Shown: piece by piece, positions 1-6,106 of the stretch
Layout: the number at the start of each line of letters is the position of its first letter
Numbering within the stretch: the stretch's first letter is position 1
Assembly (NCBI GenBank): GCA_934645275.1
Contig: CAKUDW010000127.1
Span: 1-6,106 of the forward strand
DNA from: an uncultured Clostridia bacterium
GTDB taxonomy: Bacteria > Bacillota_A > Clostridia > Christensenellales > Aristaeellaceae
Direction: 5' to 3'
Length of the DNA: 6,106 nucleotides
Notes under the pieces: generated by a model
What the model was told of the DNA's origin: nothing
Seen by the model: the letters and a program-made list of their open reading frames with translations, nothing else
The model's database searches: none
Translations under genes and position numbers: made by a program

Positions 1-2
1 CG

Positions 3-1682
3 CTCGAACGCGTCACCAACAACAATTTCAAGAGCTTTCTGCTCGGCGTGCTGGTTACGGCGCTGATTCAGAGCTCCAAGGCGACGATCGTGCTCACAGC
101 CGGCCTGGTCGCCACAGGGATGTTGACGCTCAGACAGTCGGTTGGCATCGTGCTCGGCGCGAACGTCGGCACCACGATCACCGGCCAGATTATCCGCCTG
201 ATGGATTTGAACGGCTCGGGCGGCAGTCAGTGGCTTAATTTTTTCAAGCCTGCCACGCTCGCACCGTTTGCGGCACTGCTGGGCATCGTGCTCATCATGT
301 TTGTCAAAACCAGAAATTCAAACGCCATTGGCGAAATCGCCATGGGCTTCTCCATTCTTTTCACTGGCCTGATTGGTATGACTGCGGCCGTCCAGCCGCT
401 CTCAACTTCAGGCACATTTGTAGATCTCATCGCGCGCTTTGCGGATAAGCCGGTTCTGGCTTTCCTTTTGGGCGCGGCCATCACGTTTATTACACAAAGC
501 TCTTCTGCCAGCGTCGGTATGGTTCAGACGCTGAGCACCACGGGCGTGCTGACTTTCCGCTTGGTATTTCCGATTCTGTTGGGCATCTATCTGGGAGAGT
601 GTATCACCATCGCCGTAATGTGCGCCATCGGTACGAACATTGACGCCAAGCGTACTGGCCTGGTCACGGTGGTGTTCAACTGTTTGGGCATTCCGTGGTT
701 GCTGTTGCTGGTAACGATAGCGCACAAGGTGGGCCTGTTGGACGGCATGTGGAATACTGTGATGTCCAGCGGCAGCATTGCCAATACGCATACGCTGTTC
801 AATCTCTGCGAGGCGCTGCCGCTGCTGCCGGCTGCGGGCCTGATTTATAATTTCGTGCTTAAGCTTATTCCGCGCAAGCAGGATGAGGATGTGTTGATGG
901 ATGCGGTGACGCAGAAGCTGGACGAAAAACTCTTCCTTTCGCCGAAGATGGCGCTTAACGCTGCGCACAAGGTAATTCAAGTGATGCAGCGTCTGGCTAC
1001 GGACAATACTGAGCGCGCGCTGGAGCTGATGAACGGCTTCGATTCGGCAAAGGCTGAAAGACTGAATCGCAGCGAGGACAATATAGACCGCATGGCCGAT
1101 GCGGTGGACGAATATCTGATTCACCTGTCCGCGCATGTGGACAGCGAGGATGACAGCGACCTGTTGAACTACTATCTGCAGTGCCAGTCTGAAATGGAGC
1201 GCATTGGCGATCTGGCTACGAATCTGGTTGAAAACGCGGAAGCGCTGAAAAAGCAGAATGGGAATCTCTCGGCGTCTGCGCTGCACGAACTTTCCGTGCT
1301 TGGCGGCGCGCTGAATGAAATTCTGGAATACGCTGCCGCCTGTTTCGGCGAATTTGATATGGAAGCGGCTACAAAGATAGAACCTCTTGAGGAAGTGATT
1401 GACGATCTGGTGGCTGCTATCAAGAAGCGTCACATTCGCCGCTTGCGCGAGGGCCAGTGCGGAACATATACGGGTCTGACCTTTGTGGATGCGCTGACGA
1501 ACATCGAGCGCATTTCCGACCAGTGTTCCAACATCGCCATCTATACGCTGGCGATACACAATTCGCAGCTGATGCGCAACCGCCACGAGTATATTCAGAA
1601 GCTGCATGAGGGTGGCGACGCGTTTTATAATCGCGAGTATGAACGCCAGCGTGCCGTGTATTTCAGTGAATTTGCAGGATAG
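3..1682 (+). CDS. Na+/Pi cotransporter family protein with C-terminal PhoU-like domain (5' partial)
   Basis: The frame is open from base 3, so the true start lies upstream; the GTG at 48 is internal because conserved sequence (LERVTNNNFKSFLLG) precedes it. 559 residues are visible, ending in TAG at 1680-1682. The membrane part shows the two inverted Na/Pi-cotransporter repeats typical of the YjbB/NptA type: QSSKAT followed by GANVGTT (visible residues about 23-57), then TQSSSAS followed by LGECIT (about 164-201), with hydrophobic helices between and after them to about residue 288. The rest (about 315-520) is hydrophilic, helical and PhoU-like, with ERIGD and ERISD motifs of the kind that bind metal in PhoU. 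Family knowledge: these are cytoplasmic-membrane proteins proposed to move phosphate with Na+, and E. coli YjbB acts in export. Comparison with YjbB suggests about 40-50 N-terminal residues are missing. The first QSS motif has Lys where Ser is common. Family assignment is strong; transport direction is unknown. Confidence 0.93.
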   Translation, partial: LERVTNNNFKSFLLGVLVTALIQSSKATIVLTAGLVATGMLTLRQSVGIVLGANVGTTITGQIIRLMDLNGSGGSQWLNFFKPATLAPFAALLGIVLIMFVKTRNSNAIGEIAMGFSILFTGLIGMTAAVQPLSTSGTFVDLIARFADKPVLAFLLGAAITFITQSSSASVGMVQTLSTTGVLTFRLVFPILLGIYLGECITIAVMCAIGTNIDAKRTGLVTVVFNCLGIPWLLLLVTIAHKVGLLDGMWNTVMSSGSIANTHTLFNLCEALPLLPAAGLIYNFVLKLIPRKQDEDVLMDAVTQKLDEKLFLSPKMALNAAHKVIQVMQRLATDNTERALELMNGFDSAKAERLNRSEDNIDRMADAVDEYLIHLSAHVDSEDDSDLLNYYLQCQSEMERIGDLATNLVENAEALKKQNGNLSASALHELSVLGGALNEILEYAAACFGEFDMEAATKIEPLEEVIDDLVAAIKKRHIRRLREGQCGTYTGLTFVDALTNIERISDQCSNIAIYTLAIHNSQLMRNRHEYIQKLHEGGDAFYNREYERQRAVYFSEFAG

Positions 1683-1742
1683 ACGCGGCGCGGCCGCGGG
1701 AAGGCGGAAAACAGCAATTTCGGATCAGTTATGGGCAGACGC

Positions 1743-1771
1743 TTGTATTTTGAAGGTTGAGCTGTTATAAT
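1743..1771 (+). promoter_or_regulatory. Sigma-A-type promoter with extended -10 for the transpeptidase operon
   Basis: A perfect TATAAT lies at 1766-1771, preceded by TGT at 1763-1765, which makes an extended -10 (TGnTATAAT). A weak -35 match, TTGTAT at 1743-1748, sits exactly 17 bases upstream. Transcription would start near 1778, giving a leader of about 30 nt before the ATG at 1809. It is the only convincing promoter I see upstream of the two tandem transpeptidase genes, so it probably drives both. The call rests on motif match and position only. Confidence 0.72.
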
Positions 1772-1797
1772 CAAAAGAGTACATTCTGATTAATTTC

Positions 1798-1803
1798 AAG
1801 GAG
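1798..1803 (+). promoter_or_regulatory. Ribosome binding site of the first transpeptidase gene
   Basis: AAGGAG lies five bases upstream of the ATG at 1809. It is a strong Shine-Dalgarno match and fixes that ATG as the start, which also gives a clean signal peptide. Confidence 0.85.
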
Positions 1804-1808
1804 ATACT

Positions 1809-3788
1809 ATGGGCATTAAGAGATTCCTGCTGCTGGTTCTTGCACTGGTATTTGCGCTGTGCGACTTGGCCGCCGCGCCCGCTTCCGCGGCGACGTATGA
1901 TAGGCCATATTACATTGAGCTTGACCTGACAAATCAGATCGTCACCATATACAATACGAAGGATAAGTCCATCGCGCGGCAGATGCTTTGTTCCGCCGGC
2001 ATGAACGACGCCACCATTACGGGCGTATGGTACATGCCCGAGCGCCAGAACAGCATGGAACGCAAGGAGTGGTATTATTTCCGCTTCTTCCGCTGCTATG
2101 CCAAGTGGGCCACGCGCTACTATTATAATTACTTTTTCCATTCCATCACCTTCAATGACAATCGAAACGATGCGATGAACGCCAAGGCCGCGGCGCAGTT
2201 TGGCGTGCCCGCCTCGCACGGCTGTGTGCGTCTGCGCGTGGAGGATGCGGAATTTATCGCTAAGAATTGTCTGACCGGTACGCGTGTAGAGGTCTACAAG
2301 AGCGGCGTGAAGGATGAGGATCTGCGTCAGCTGCTCTATATTTCATCCTATACCGGCGAGGACGGCATGTCCTATTCCGAATTTCTGGGCATTTCAGAGG
2401 ACTCGCTGGGCCGCGGAAGCTCTGGTGCAGAGGTTTCCGATTTGCAGTATCGCATGAGTGATCTGGGCTACTACGACGGCGAGGTCAGCGGCCGATACGA
2501 TAACGCGCTGGTCGGTGCGGTCAAGGGTCTGCAAAAGGATTTGGGCCTTGCGCAGACGGGTATTACGTCTAAGGAACTCGAAGAAGTTATTTTTTCCGAT
2601 GAAGCACCGGTCGCAGCCGGCCAGATCACCATCAACGAGGGCAAGAGCGGTCCTGTGGTGAAAAAACTTCAGGAAGCGTTGCAGAATCTTGGCTTGTATA
2701 CCGGCCCGCTCGACGGTGTGTATGATGTGGAAGTGAGCGACGCGATCAAGGCATTCCAAAAGGTTTGCGGTTATACGGCGGACGGTGTGGCGACACCCGA
2801 GGTGCAGCAGCTGGTTTACTACGAATTGAACAAGGTGCGCGAGCAGCTGGGCGAAGGCGAGATTACTGCCAGTGTGGTCAACGAGGAGATTACCATGGCC
2901 ACTGTGAAATCGCCCGATACGAAGATCATCGTGCGCGAGCAGCCCTCCACGGATAGCGCCGAGGTGGGTAAGGTTTCCGATGGCGATACGCTGATGGTCA
3001 CTGGTGTAAACGGCGACTGGGCGGCCGTTTCTGCCGGCGCGGGCAGCGGCTATGTGAAGAAAAAGTATCTCAGTCCCTATACTGAGACGAACCCGATCCT
3101 GACGCTCACTTCGGCGAGCTCGGGCCAGTCGGTTACGCTGGGAAATACTATTCAGCAGCGGCAGTCAGGCGCGGCGGACATCAAGACCGAGTTTTCCGAG
3201 TATTATGCCAGCGAGCAGTTCATGGATTATATGAATGAAACAGTCACGTTCTGCGCCGTCAATACCGGTTCGGATGATGTGAGCCTGAACTTGCGCGCGG
3301 CGCCTTCGGGCGAGGCTGAAATCCTGGCTAAAATTCCCAACGGTACGAAGATGCGCGTGCTTTCCCGCGCCGACGGCTGGACAAAGGTGGGTTACGACGA
3401 GGAAATCGGGTATTTGATGGACGATTACCTGACCTTCTGGGAGGGCCTTGCGAGCGAGGTCGAAAGCACGGCAACTGAGAAGGAAGAGTTGACCGGCGGC
3501 GGTATCGTGCTGGGCGAAGGCTACGATGTGGTTGAAGGCACTGAGGATCAGCTGAACATCAACGACGGCGACACGATGAAGGCCGTGGTCGTGCCCGATA
3601 AGCGCGATGGTCGCGTCAATATATACGCTGAACCGTCCGAGAATTCCGAGGTAATCAAGCGAGTCAAGGCAGACGTGGAGGTTGAAGTTGTCTCTGTGGA
3701 CGAGGATACCGGTTGGGTCACCGTAAAGGGTGATGGCGATAAGCTCGGCTACATGCTGGACGTCAACCTGTCGCTCCGCTTGGCGTGA
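1809..3788 (+). CDS. Secreted L,D-transpeptidase (YkuD) with two PG_binding_1 and three SH3-like repeats, copy 1
   Basis: 659 residues. A signal peptide (residues 1-27: basic start, hydrophobic core, cleavage after ASA) directs export; no lipobox is present. A YkuD catalytic domain spans about 34-163, with His111, then Ser136-His137-Gly138-Cys139 (SHGCVRLR), the expected catalytic His and Cys. Two PG_binding_1 repeats follow (about 203-262 and 277-336; the second has GPVVKKLQ and LDGVYD). Three SH3-like repeats lie at about 362-421, 478-542 and 590-655 (VREQPS, LNLRAAPS and IYAEPS mark their RT-loop-like segments). Family knowledge: YkuD enzymes form 3-3 cross-links between peptidoglycan stem peptides or attach proteins to the wall, outside the membrane; the repeats presumably bind wall. 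Oddities: where copy 2 has the usual TPLGTF, this copy has TITGVW, and residues 88-115 next to His111 are extremely aromatic. It is the first gene of a probable two-gene operon. Function as an Ldt is likely; the substrate is inferred. Confidence 0.93.
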   Translation: MGIKRFLLLVLALVFALCDLAAAPASAATYDRPYYIELDLTNQIVTIYNTKDKSIARQMLCSAGMNDATITGVWYMPERQNSMERKEWYYFRFFRCYAKWATRYYYNYFFHSITFNDNRNDAMNAKAAAQFGVPASHGCVRLRVEDAEFIAKNCLTGTRVEVYKSGVKDEDLRQLLYISSYTGEDGMSYSEFLGISEDSLGRGSSGAEVSDLQYRMSDLGYYDGEVSGRYDNALVGAVKGLQKDLGLAQTGITSKELEEVIFSDEAPVAAGQITINEGKSGPVVKKLQEALQNLGLYTGPLDGVYDVEVSDAIKAFQKVCGYTADGVATPEVQQLVYYELNKVREQLGEGEITASVVNEEITMATVKSPDTKIIVREQPSTDSAEVGKVSDGDTLMVTGVNGDWAAVSAGAGSGYVKKKYLSPYTETNPILTLTSASSGQSVTLGNTIQQRQSGAADIKTEFSEYYASEQFMDYMNETVTFCAVNTGSDDVSLNLRAAPSGEAEILAKIPNGTKMRVLSRADGWTKVGYDEEIGYLMDDYLTFWEGLASEVESTATEKEELTGGGIVLGEGYDVVEGTEDQLNINDGDTMKAVVVPDKRDGRVNIYAEPSENSEVIKRVKADVEVEVVSVDEDTGWVTVKGDGDKLGYMLDVNLSLRLA

Positions 3789-3790
3789 GG
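3787..3790 (+). promoter_or_regulatory. Ribosome binding site of the second transpeptidase gene, overlapping the upstream stop codon
   Basis: GAGG at 3787-3790 overlaps the TGA stop (3786-3788) of the first copy and lies nine bases before the ATG at 3800. This supports ATG 3800 over the in-frame GTG at 3785, and suggests the two genes are translated in a coupled way from one mRNA. Confidence 0.6.
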
Positions 3791-3799
3791 CGGCGCATT

Positions 3800-5725
3800 A
3801 TGAAAAGAACAGGTGCGAGGGCGTTTCTGGCGCTGATCCTGGTCGCGCTGTTGATGTGTGCTTCGGTGGCCGGCGCGCTGGCCGAGTCGAGCTATAATAT
3901 GCCCTATTATATCGAAGTGGATATCGCTAACCAGATCGTTACGGTTTACAACACGAGCGATGGCAGCGTTGCGCGGCAAATGCTCACCTCGTCAGGCATG
4001 AACAATTCTACCCCGTTGGGCACTTTCTACCTGATGGAGAAGGGGCGTGCATCCGAGCGCGGGGAATGGACGTGGTTTCAGCAGTATCACTGCTTTGTGA
4101 AATATGCCACGCGCATTTATAAGGGCTATATGTTTCATTCGCTGCCCTTTGAAAAGAAGGACGAATCCACCATGTTGGCCGACGCCGTGGCCGAATTTGG
4201 TACGCCTACTTCTCACGGCTGTATGCGGCTGCGCGTGGACGACGCACGCTTTATTGCCAAGCAGTGCCAGGTGGGCACGCTCGTGCGCATATTCGACGAT
4301 GCGGAACCGGACGAAGAGCTGCGTCAGCTGCTTCTGGTTTCGTCCTATACCGGCGAGGACGGCATGAGCTATCAGGAATTCCTGGGCTATTCTGAGGATT
4401 CGCTCAGCCGCGGTACGGCCGGGGCGGAGGTTTCGGATCTCCAATACCGTCTGGCCGATTTGGGCTACTTTGAAGGCGAACCCAATGGGCGCTATGACAC
4501 GGCGACGACCGCGGCGGTGAAGCGCCTGCAACGGGATTTGGGCGTATCGCAGAACGGTATTTCCAGCGCGGAGCTGCTGGAAGTAATCTATTCGGATAAC
4601 GCGCCGGTTTCCAGCGGCCTGATTGCGCTGGAGGAAGGGCGCAGCGGTCCTGTGGTGAAAAAGCTTCAGCAGGCGCTTCAGGCGCTGGGGCTGTATTCGG
4701 GCGATCTGGACAGCGTTTACGACGTTGAATTCAGCGAGGCGGTAAAGCTATTTCAGGAAGCCTGCGGTTACGCGGCGGATGGCTGTGCGAGCGCTGAAAT
4801 CCAGCAGGCCATCTATCATCAGCTTGCGCAGGTGCGCGAGCATGTGGGCGACGCGCCGCAGGTGGAAGTCGTCCGTGAAGAGATACTGATGGCACGGCTG
4901 CACAGTGCTGATTCAAACATCATTGTGCGTCAGCAGCCAGATACTGCCAGCCAGAGCATCGGTAAGCTGCGCGATGGCGACACGATGCGCGTACTGGGCG
5001 TGGATGGTGACTGGGTAAACGTCGCCCGGGATTCTGCCAGCGGCTATGTGCGCAAGAAGTATCTTGAGCCGCTCACGCAGTACAATGTAATCTTGAAGTA
5101 TTCTGGAAACGGCGCACAATATCAGATCGGACACACCAGCGCCGAGTATCAGGCGGGCGCGCAGAGCGTGGCGGACGAATTTTCAAAGTACTATGCGAGC
5201 GCCGATTTTGCCACTGACGCCGATGAGACTGTCAGCTACGTGACCGTGAATACCGGCGCGGACGAAGTGAGCCTGAACCTGCGCGCTATTCCCGACGGTC
5301 AGGGCGAGGTACTGGGCAAGGTGCCCAACGGCACGAATTTGCGGGTACTTGCGCTCGAGAACGGGTGGACAAAGGTGGGCTACGGTGAAGTGATCGGCTA
5401 CCTTCTCAATGACTATCTGAGTTTCTGGGAGGGGACCACGGCGGATATATACGCTGATTCGTCAGACGACGGCGCGACTGATACTGCTGATGTGGGCGAG
5501 GAGAGTGGCGAAGCGATTCGAGCGACGGTGCTGGCGGGTGAGGATGGCCGCGACGCGACTGTATACGACGCAGGTTCCGACGATGCAAACAGTCTCGGGA
5601 CGCTCAACGCGGGCACAGAGGTGGACGTTGTTGAGATTGTCGAGGGCGATAACTGGGTGCTCATCAGTTACCAGGGCCAGCAGGGCTATATGAAAGACGT
5701 CAACTTGCAGTTTGATTTGATGTGA
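3800..5725 (+). CDS. Secreted L,D-transpeptidase (YkuD) with two PG_binding_1 and three SH3-like repeats, copy 2
   Basis: 641 residues from ATG 3800; the in-frame GTG at 3785 would add five residues but has no better ribosome site. A signal peptide (1-28, MKRTGARAFL start, cleavage after ALA) is followed by YkuD at about 36-165 with His113 and Ser138-His139-Gly140-Cys141 (SHGCMRLR), and the canonical TPLGTF segment at 71-76. PG_binding_1 repeats lie at about 205-263 and 279-338, and SH3-like repeats at about 362-422, 477-540 and 572-636, the last after an acidic, Asp/Ser-rich linker (about 551-570). It is collinear with the upstream gene over its whole length and clearly a tandem paralogue. 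Family knowledge predicts peptidoglycan cross-linking or wall remodelling outside the membrane. It starts 11 nt after the upstream stop and so probably shares its promoter; a hairpin terminator follows 21 nt after its stop. With both the canonical TPLGTF segment and the SHGC motif, it looks like the more conventional enzyme of the pair. Confidence 0.93.
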   Translation: MKRTGARAFLALILVALLMCASVAGALAESSYNMPYYIEVDIANQIVTVYNTSDGSVARQMLTSSGMNNSTPLGTFYLMEKGRASERGEWTWFQQYHCFVKYATRIYKGYMFHSLPFEKKDESTMLADAVAEFGTPTSHGCMRLRVDDARFIAKQCQVGTLVRIFDDAEPDEELRQLLLVSSYTGEDGMSYQEFLGYSEDSLSRGTAGAEVSDLQYRLADLGYFEGEPNGRYDTATTAAVKRLQRDLGVSQNGISSAELLEVIYSDNAPVSSGLIALEEGRSGPVVKKLQQALQALGLYSGDLDSVYDVEFSEAVKLFQEACGYAADGCASAEIQQAIYHQLAQVREHVGDAPQVEVVREEILMARLHSADSNIIVRQQPDTASQSIGKLRDGDTMRVLGVDGDWVNVARDSASGYVRKKYLEPLTQYNVILKYSGNGAQYQIGHTSAEYQAGAQSVADEFSKYYASADFATDADETVSYVTVNTGADEVSLNLRAIPDGQGEVLGKVPNGTNLRVLALENGWTKVGYGEVIGYLLNDYLSFWEGTTADIYADSSDDGATDTADVGEESGEAIRATVLAGEDGRDATVYDAGSDDANSLGTLNAGTEVDVVEIVEGDNWVLISYQGQQGYMKDVNLQFDLM

Positions 5726-5746
5726 GCATTTATATGAGATAAAGTG

Positions 5747-5784
5747 GACGGCCGTACCGGCGAAGAAATACCGGTGCGGCCGTC
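5747..5784 (+). terminator. Hairpin terminator, probably bidirectional
   Basis: GACGGCCGTACCGG at 5747-5760 pairs with CCGGTGCGGCCGTC at 5771-5784 across a 10-base loop: a 14-bp stem with one G-U pair. It sits between the stop of the second transpeptidase gene and the convergent mscL stop. The plus-strand tail (TTGATTGT) is only modestly T-rich; reading the minus strand, the stem is followed by CACTTTATC. Both genes could end here. The stem is certain; termination strength is inferred. Confidence 0.8.
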
Positions 5785-5819
5785 TTGATTGTATGCTGTA
5801 TAATGTGAAAGCCGGTGCG

Positions 5820-6106
5820 TCAGTCCAGCTGCGAAGTGCAATGCGGGCAACGGGTGGCATCGTCGGCAATTTCGCTGCGGCAATAGGGGCACAGGCGCGC
5901 AGGCTTCGGTACGGGCGCTTCCTTAGGCCGGCGCAGACGGTTCACAAATTTCACAAATGTGAAGATGCAGATGGCGACCATGAAGAAGTTGATGACGGTC
6001 TGAATGAAATTGCCCACGTTGATCGTAGGTACGTCCACACCCTCGCCGAGCGGGATGACCAGTGCGGAAAAGTCTACGCTGCCGGTAATTTTGGCGATTA
6101 GCGGCG
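5820..6106 (-). CDS. mscL: Large-conductance mechanosensitive channel MscL with C-terminal zinc-ribbon tail (5' partial)
   Basis: The last 94 codons are visible, ending in TGA at 5822-5820; the frame stays open to the window end, so the gene begins beyond 6106. The GTG at 6038 is internal, since upstream codons read PLIAKITGSVDFSALVIPLG, matching the end of TM1 and the start of the periplasmic loop in E. coli MscL (PPLGLLIGGIDF). The second transmembrane helix follows (INVGNFIQ through FTFVKFVNRL), then a basic stretch and a proline-rich linker (RRPKEAPVPKP). The tail at 5838-5891 has CPYC, ten residues, then CPHC: a zinc-ribbon pattern instead of the amphipathic helical bundle of E. coli MscL. 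Family knowledge: MscL is a homopentameric membrane channel that opens under membrane tension and releases solutes on osmotic downshock. About 45 N-terminal residues, including most of TM1, are missing. It converges on the transpeptidase operon with a shared terminator. Confidence 0.93.
   Translation of the reverse strand, partial: PLIAKITGSVDFSALVIPLGEGVDVPTINVGNFIQTVINFFMVAICIFTFVKFVNRLRRPKEAPVPKPARLCPYCRSEIADDATRCPHCTSQLD

Larger units (their letters stand above)
1809..5725 (+). repeat. Tandem gene duplication (two collinear transpeptidase copies)
   Basis: The proteins at 1809-3788 and 3800-5725 align end to end with the same domain order and few length changes. Shared segments include PYYIE, NQIVT, SSYTGEDGMSY, AEVSDLQYR, GPVVKKLQ, GYVKKKYL/GYVRKKYL and GWTKVGY. 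At DNA level most third positions have diverged, but short exact matches remain: a 24-nt identity at 2346-2369 and 4343-4366, and the 20-mer AGCGGTCCTGTGGTGAAAAA at 2646-2665 and 4643-4662. This points to an old duplication, perhaps with limited later gene conversion. Conservation is lowest in the signal peptide and in the linker before the last SH3 repeat. Confidence 0.92.

Noticed and set aside
408..1607. Long open frame (399 codons) on the minus strand inside the transporter gene
   Set aside because: It lies opposite a well-supported coding frame with recognisable motifs. Its translation is rich in Gln, His and Arg with no domain character, as expected for an antisense shadow.
1689..1698. 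10-bp perfect palindrome CGCGGCCGCG just after the transporter stop, considered as a terminator
   Set aside because: It has no loop and no T-rich tail, so it cannot form a usual intrinsic terminator. I see no clear terminator for the transporter gene.
1836..1890. Lipoprotein signal in the first transpeptidase, because of Cys18
   Set aside because: The residues before the Cys (F-A-L) do not fit a lipobox, which needs Gly, Ala or Ser just before Cys; a signal peptidase I site (ASA) follows at residues 25-27.
3785..3787. GTG as the start of the second transpeptidase
   Set aside because: It overlaps the upstream stop and has no well-placed Shine-Dalgarno. ATG 3800 has GAGG nine bases upstream and gives a normal signal peptide. 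GTG remains a minor possibility.
1809..5725. Phage endolysins or a prophage remnant, because of wall-binding modules
   Set aside because: Both proteins have export signal peptides and transpeptidase catalytic motifs. No holin, structural phage genes, integrase or att-like repeats are visible.
5799..5804. TATAAT on the plus strand after the terminator
   Set aside because: No -35 at suitable spacing (TTGATT at 5785 is only 8 bases away), and the only gene downstream is the oppositely oriented mscL.
5793..6101. Plus-strand open frame of about 100 codons at the window end
   Set aside because: It covers the minus-strand mscL frame, whose translation is clearly MscL; the plus-strand product resembles nothing.

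Overview
This window looks like an ordinary chromosomal stretch from a Gram-positive, low-to-mid GC Bacillota bacterium, most likely class Clostridia. I base this on three things: secreted L,D-transpeptidases carrying PG_binding_1 and bacterial SH3 modules, an MscL with a C-terminal CxxC...CxxC zinc-ribbon tail, and Shine-Dalgarno sites of the AAGGAG/GAGG type. By eye the base composition is moderately GC-rich. The genus cannot be fixed from the sequence. There are no mobile-element, phage, CRISPR or RNA-gene signatures.

Layout: (1) Positions 3-1682 (+) hold the 3' part of a Na+/Pi cotransporter family gene with two Na/Pi-cotransporter repeats and a C-terminal PhoU-like helical domain; its 5' end lies outside the window. 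(2) Positions 1683-1808 are an intergenic stretch with a good extended -10 promoter and a clear ribosome binding site. (3) Positions 1809-3788 and 3800-5725 (+) are two tandem paralogous genes for large secreted L,D-transpeptidases. Each reads signal peptide, YkuD catalytic domain, two PG_binding_1 repeats, three SH3-like repeats. They are 11 nt apart and almost certainly co-transcribed. (4) Positions 5726-5819 contain a 14-bp hairpin that probably terminates transcription from both sides. (5) Positions 5820-6106 (-) hold the 3' part of mscL, convergent with the transpeptidase operon and cut off by the window end.

The shared theme is the cell envelope: phosphate or ion transport at the membrane, peptidoglycan cross-linking or remodelling outside it, and an osmotic safety valve. 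The neighbouring genes are probably independent units, since each has its own promoter or orientation. I see no clearly new biological system. The part most worth a second look is the tandem transpeptidase pair: an N-terminal catalytic domain followed by five putative wall-binding modules, kept in two diverged copies, with an unusually aromatic segment beside the catalytic His in the first copy.
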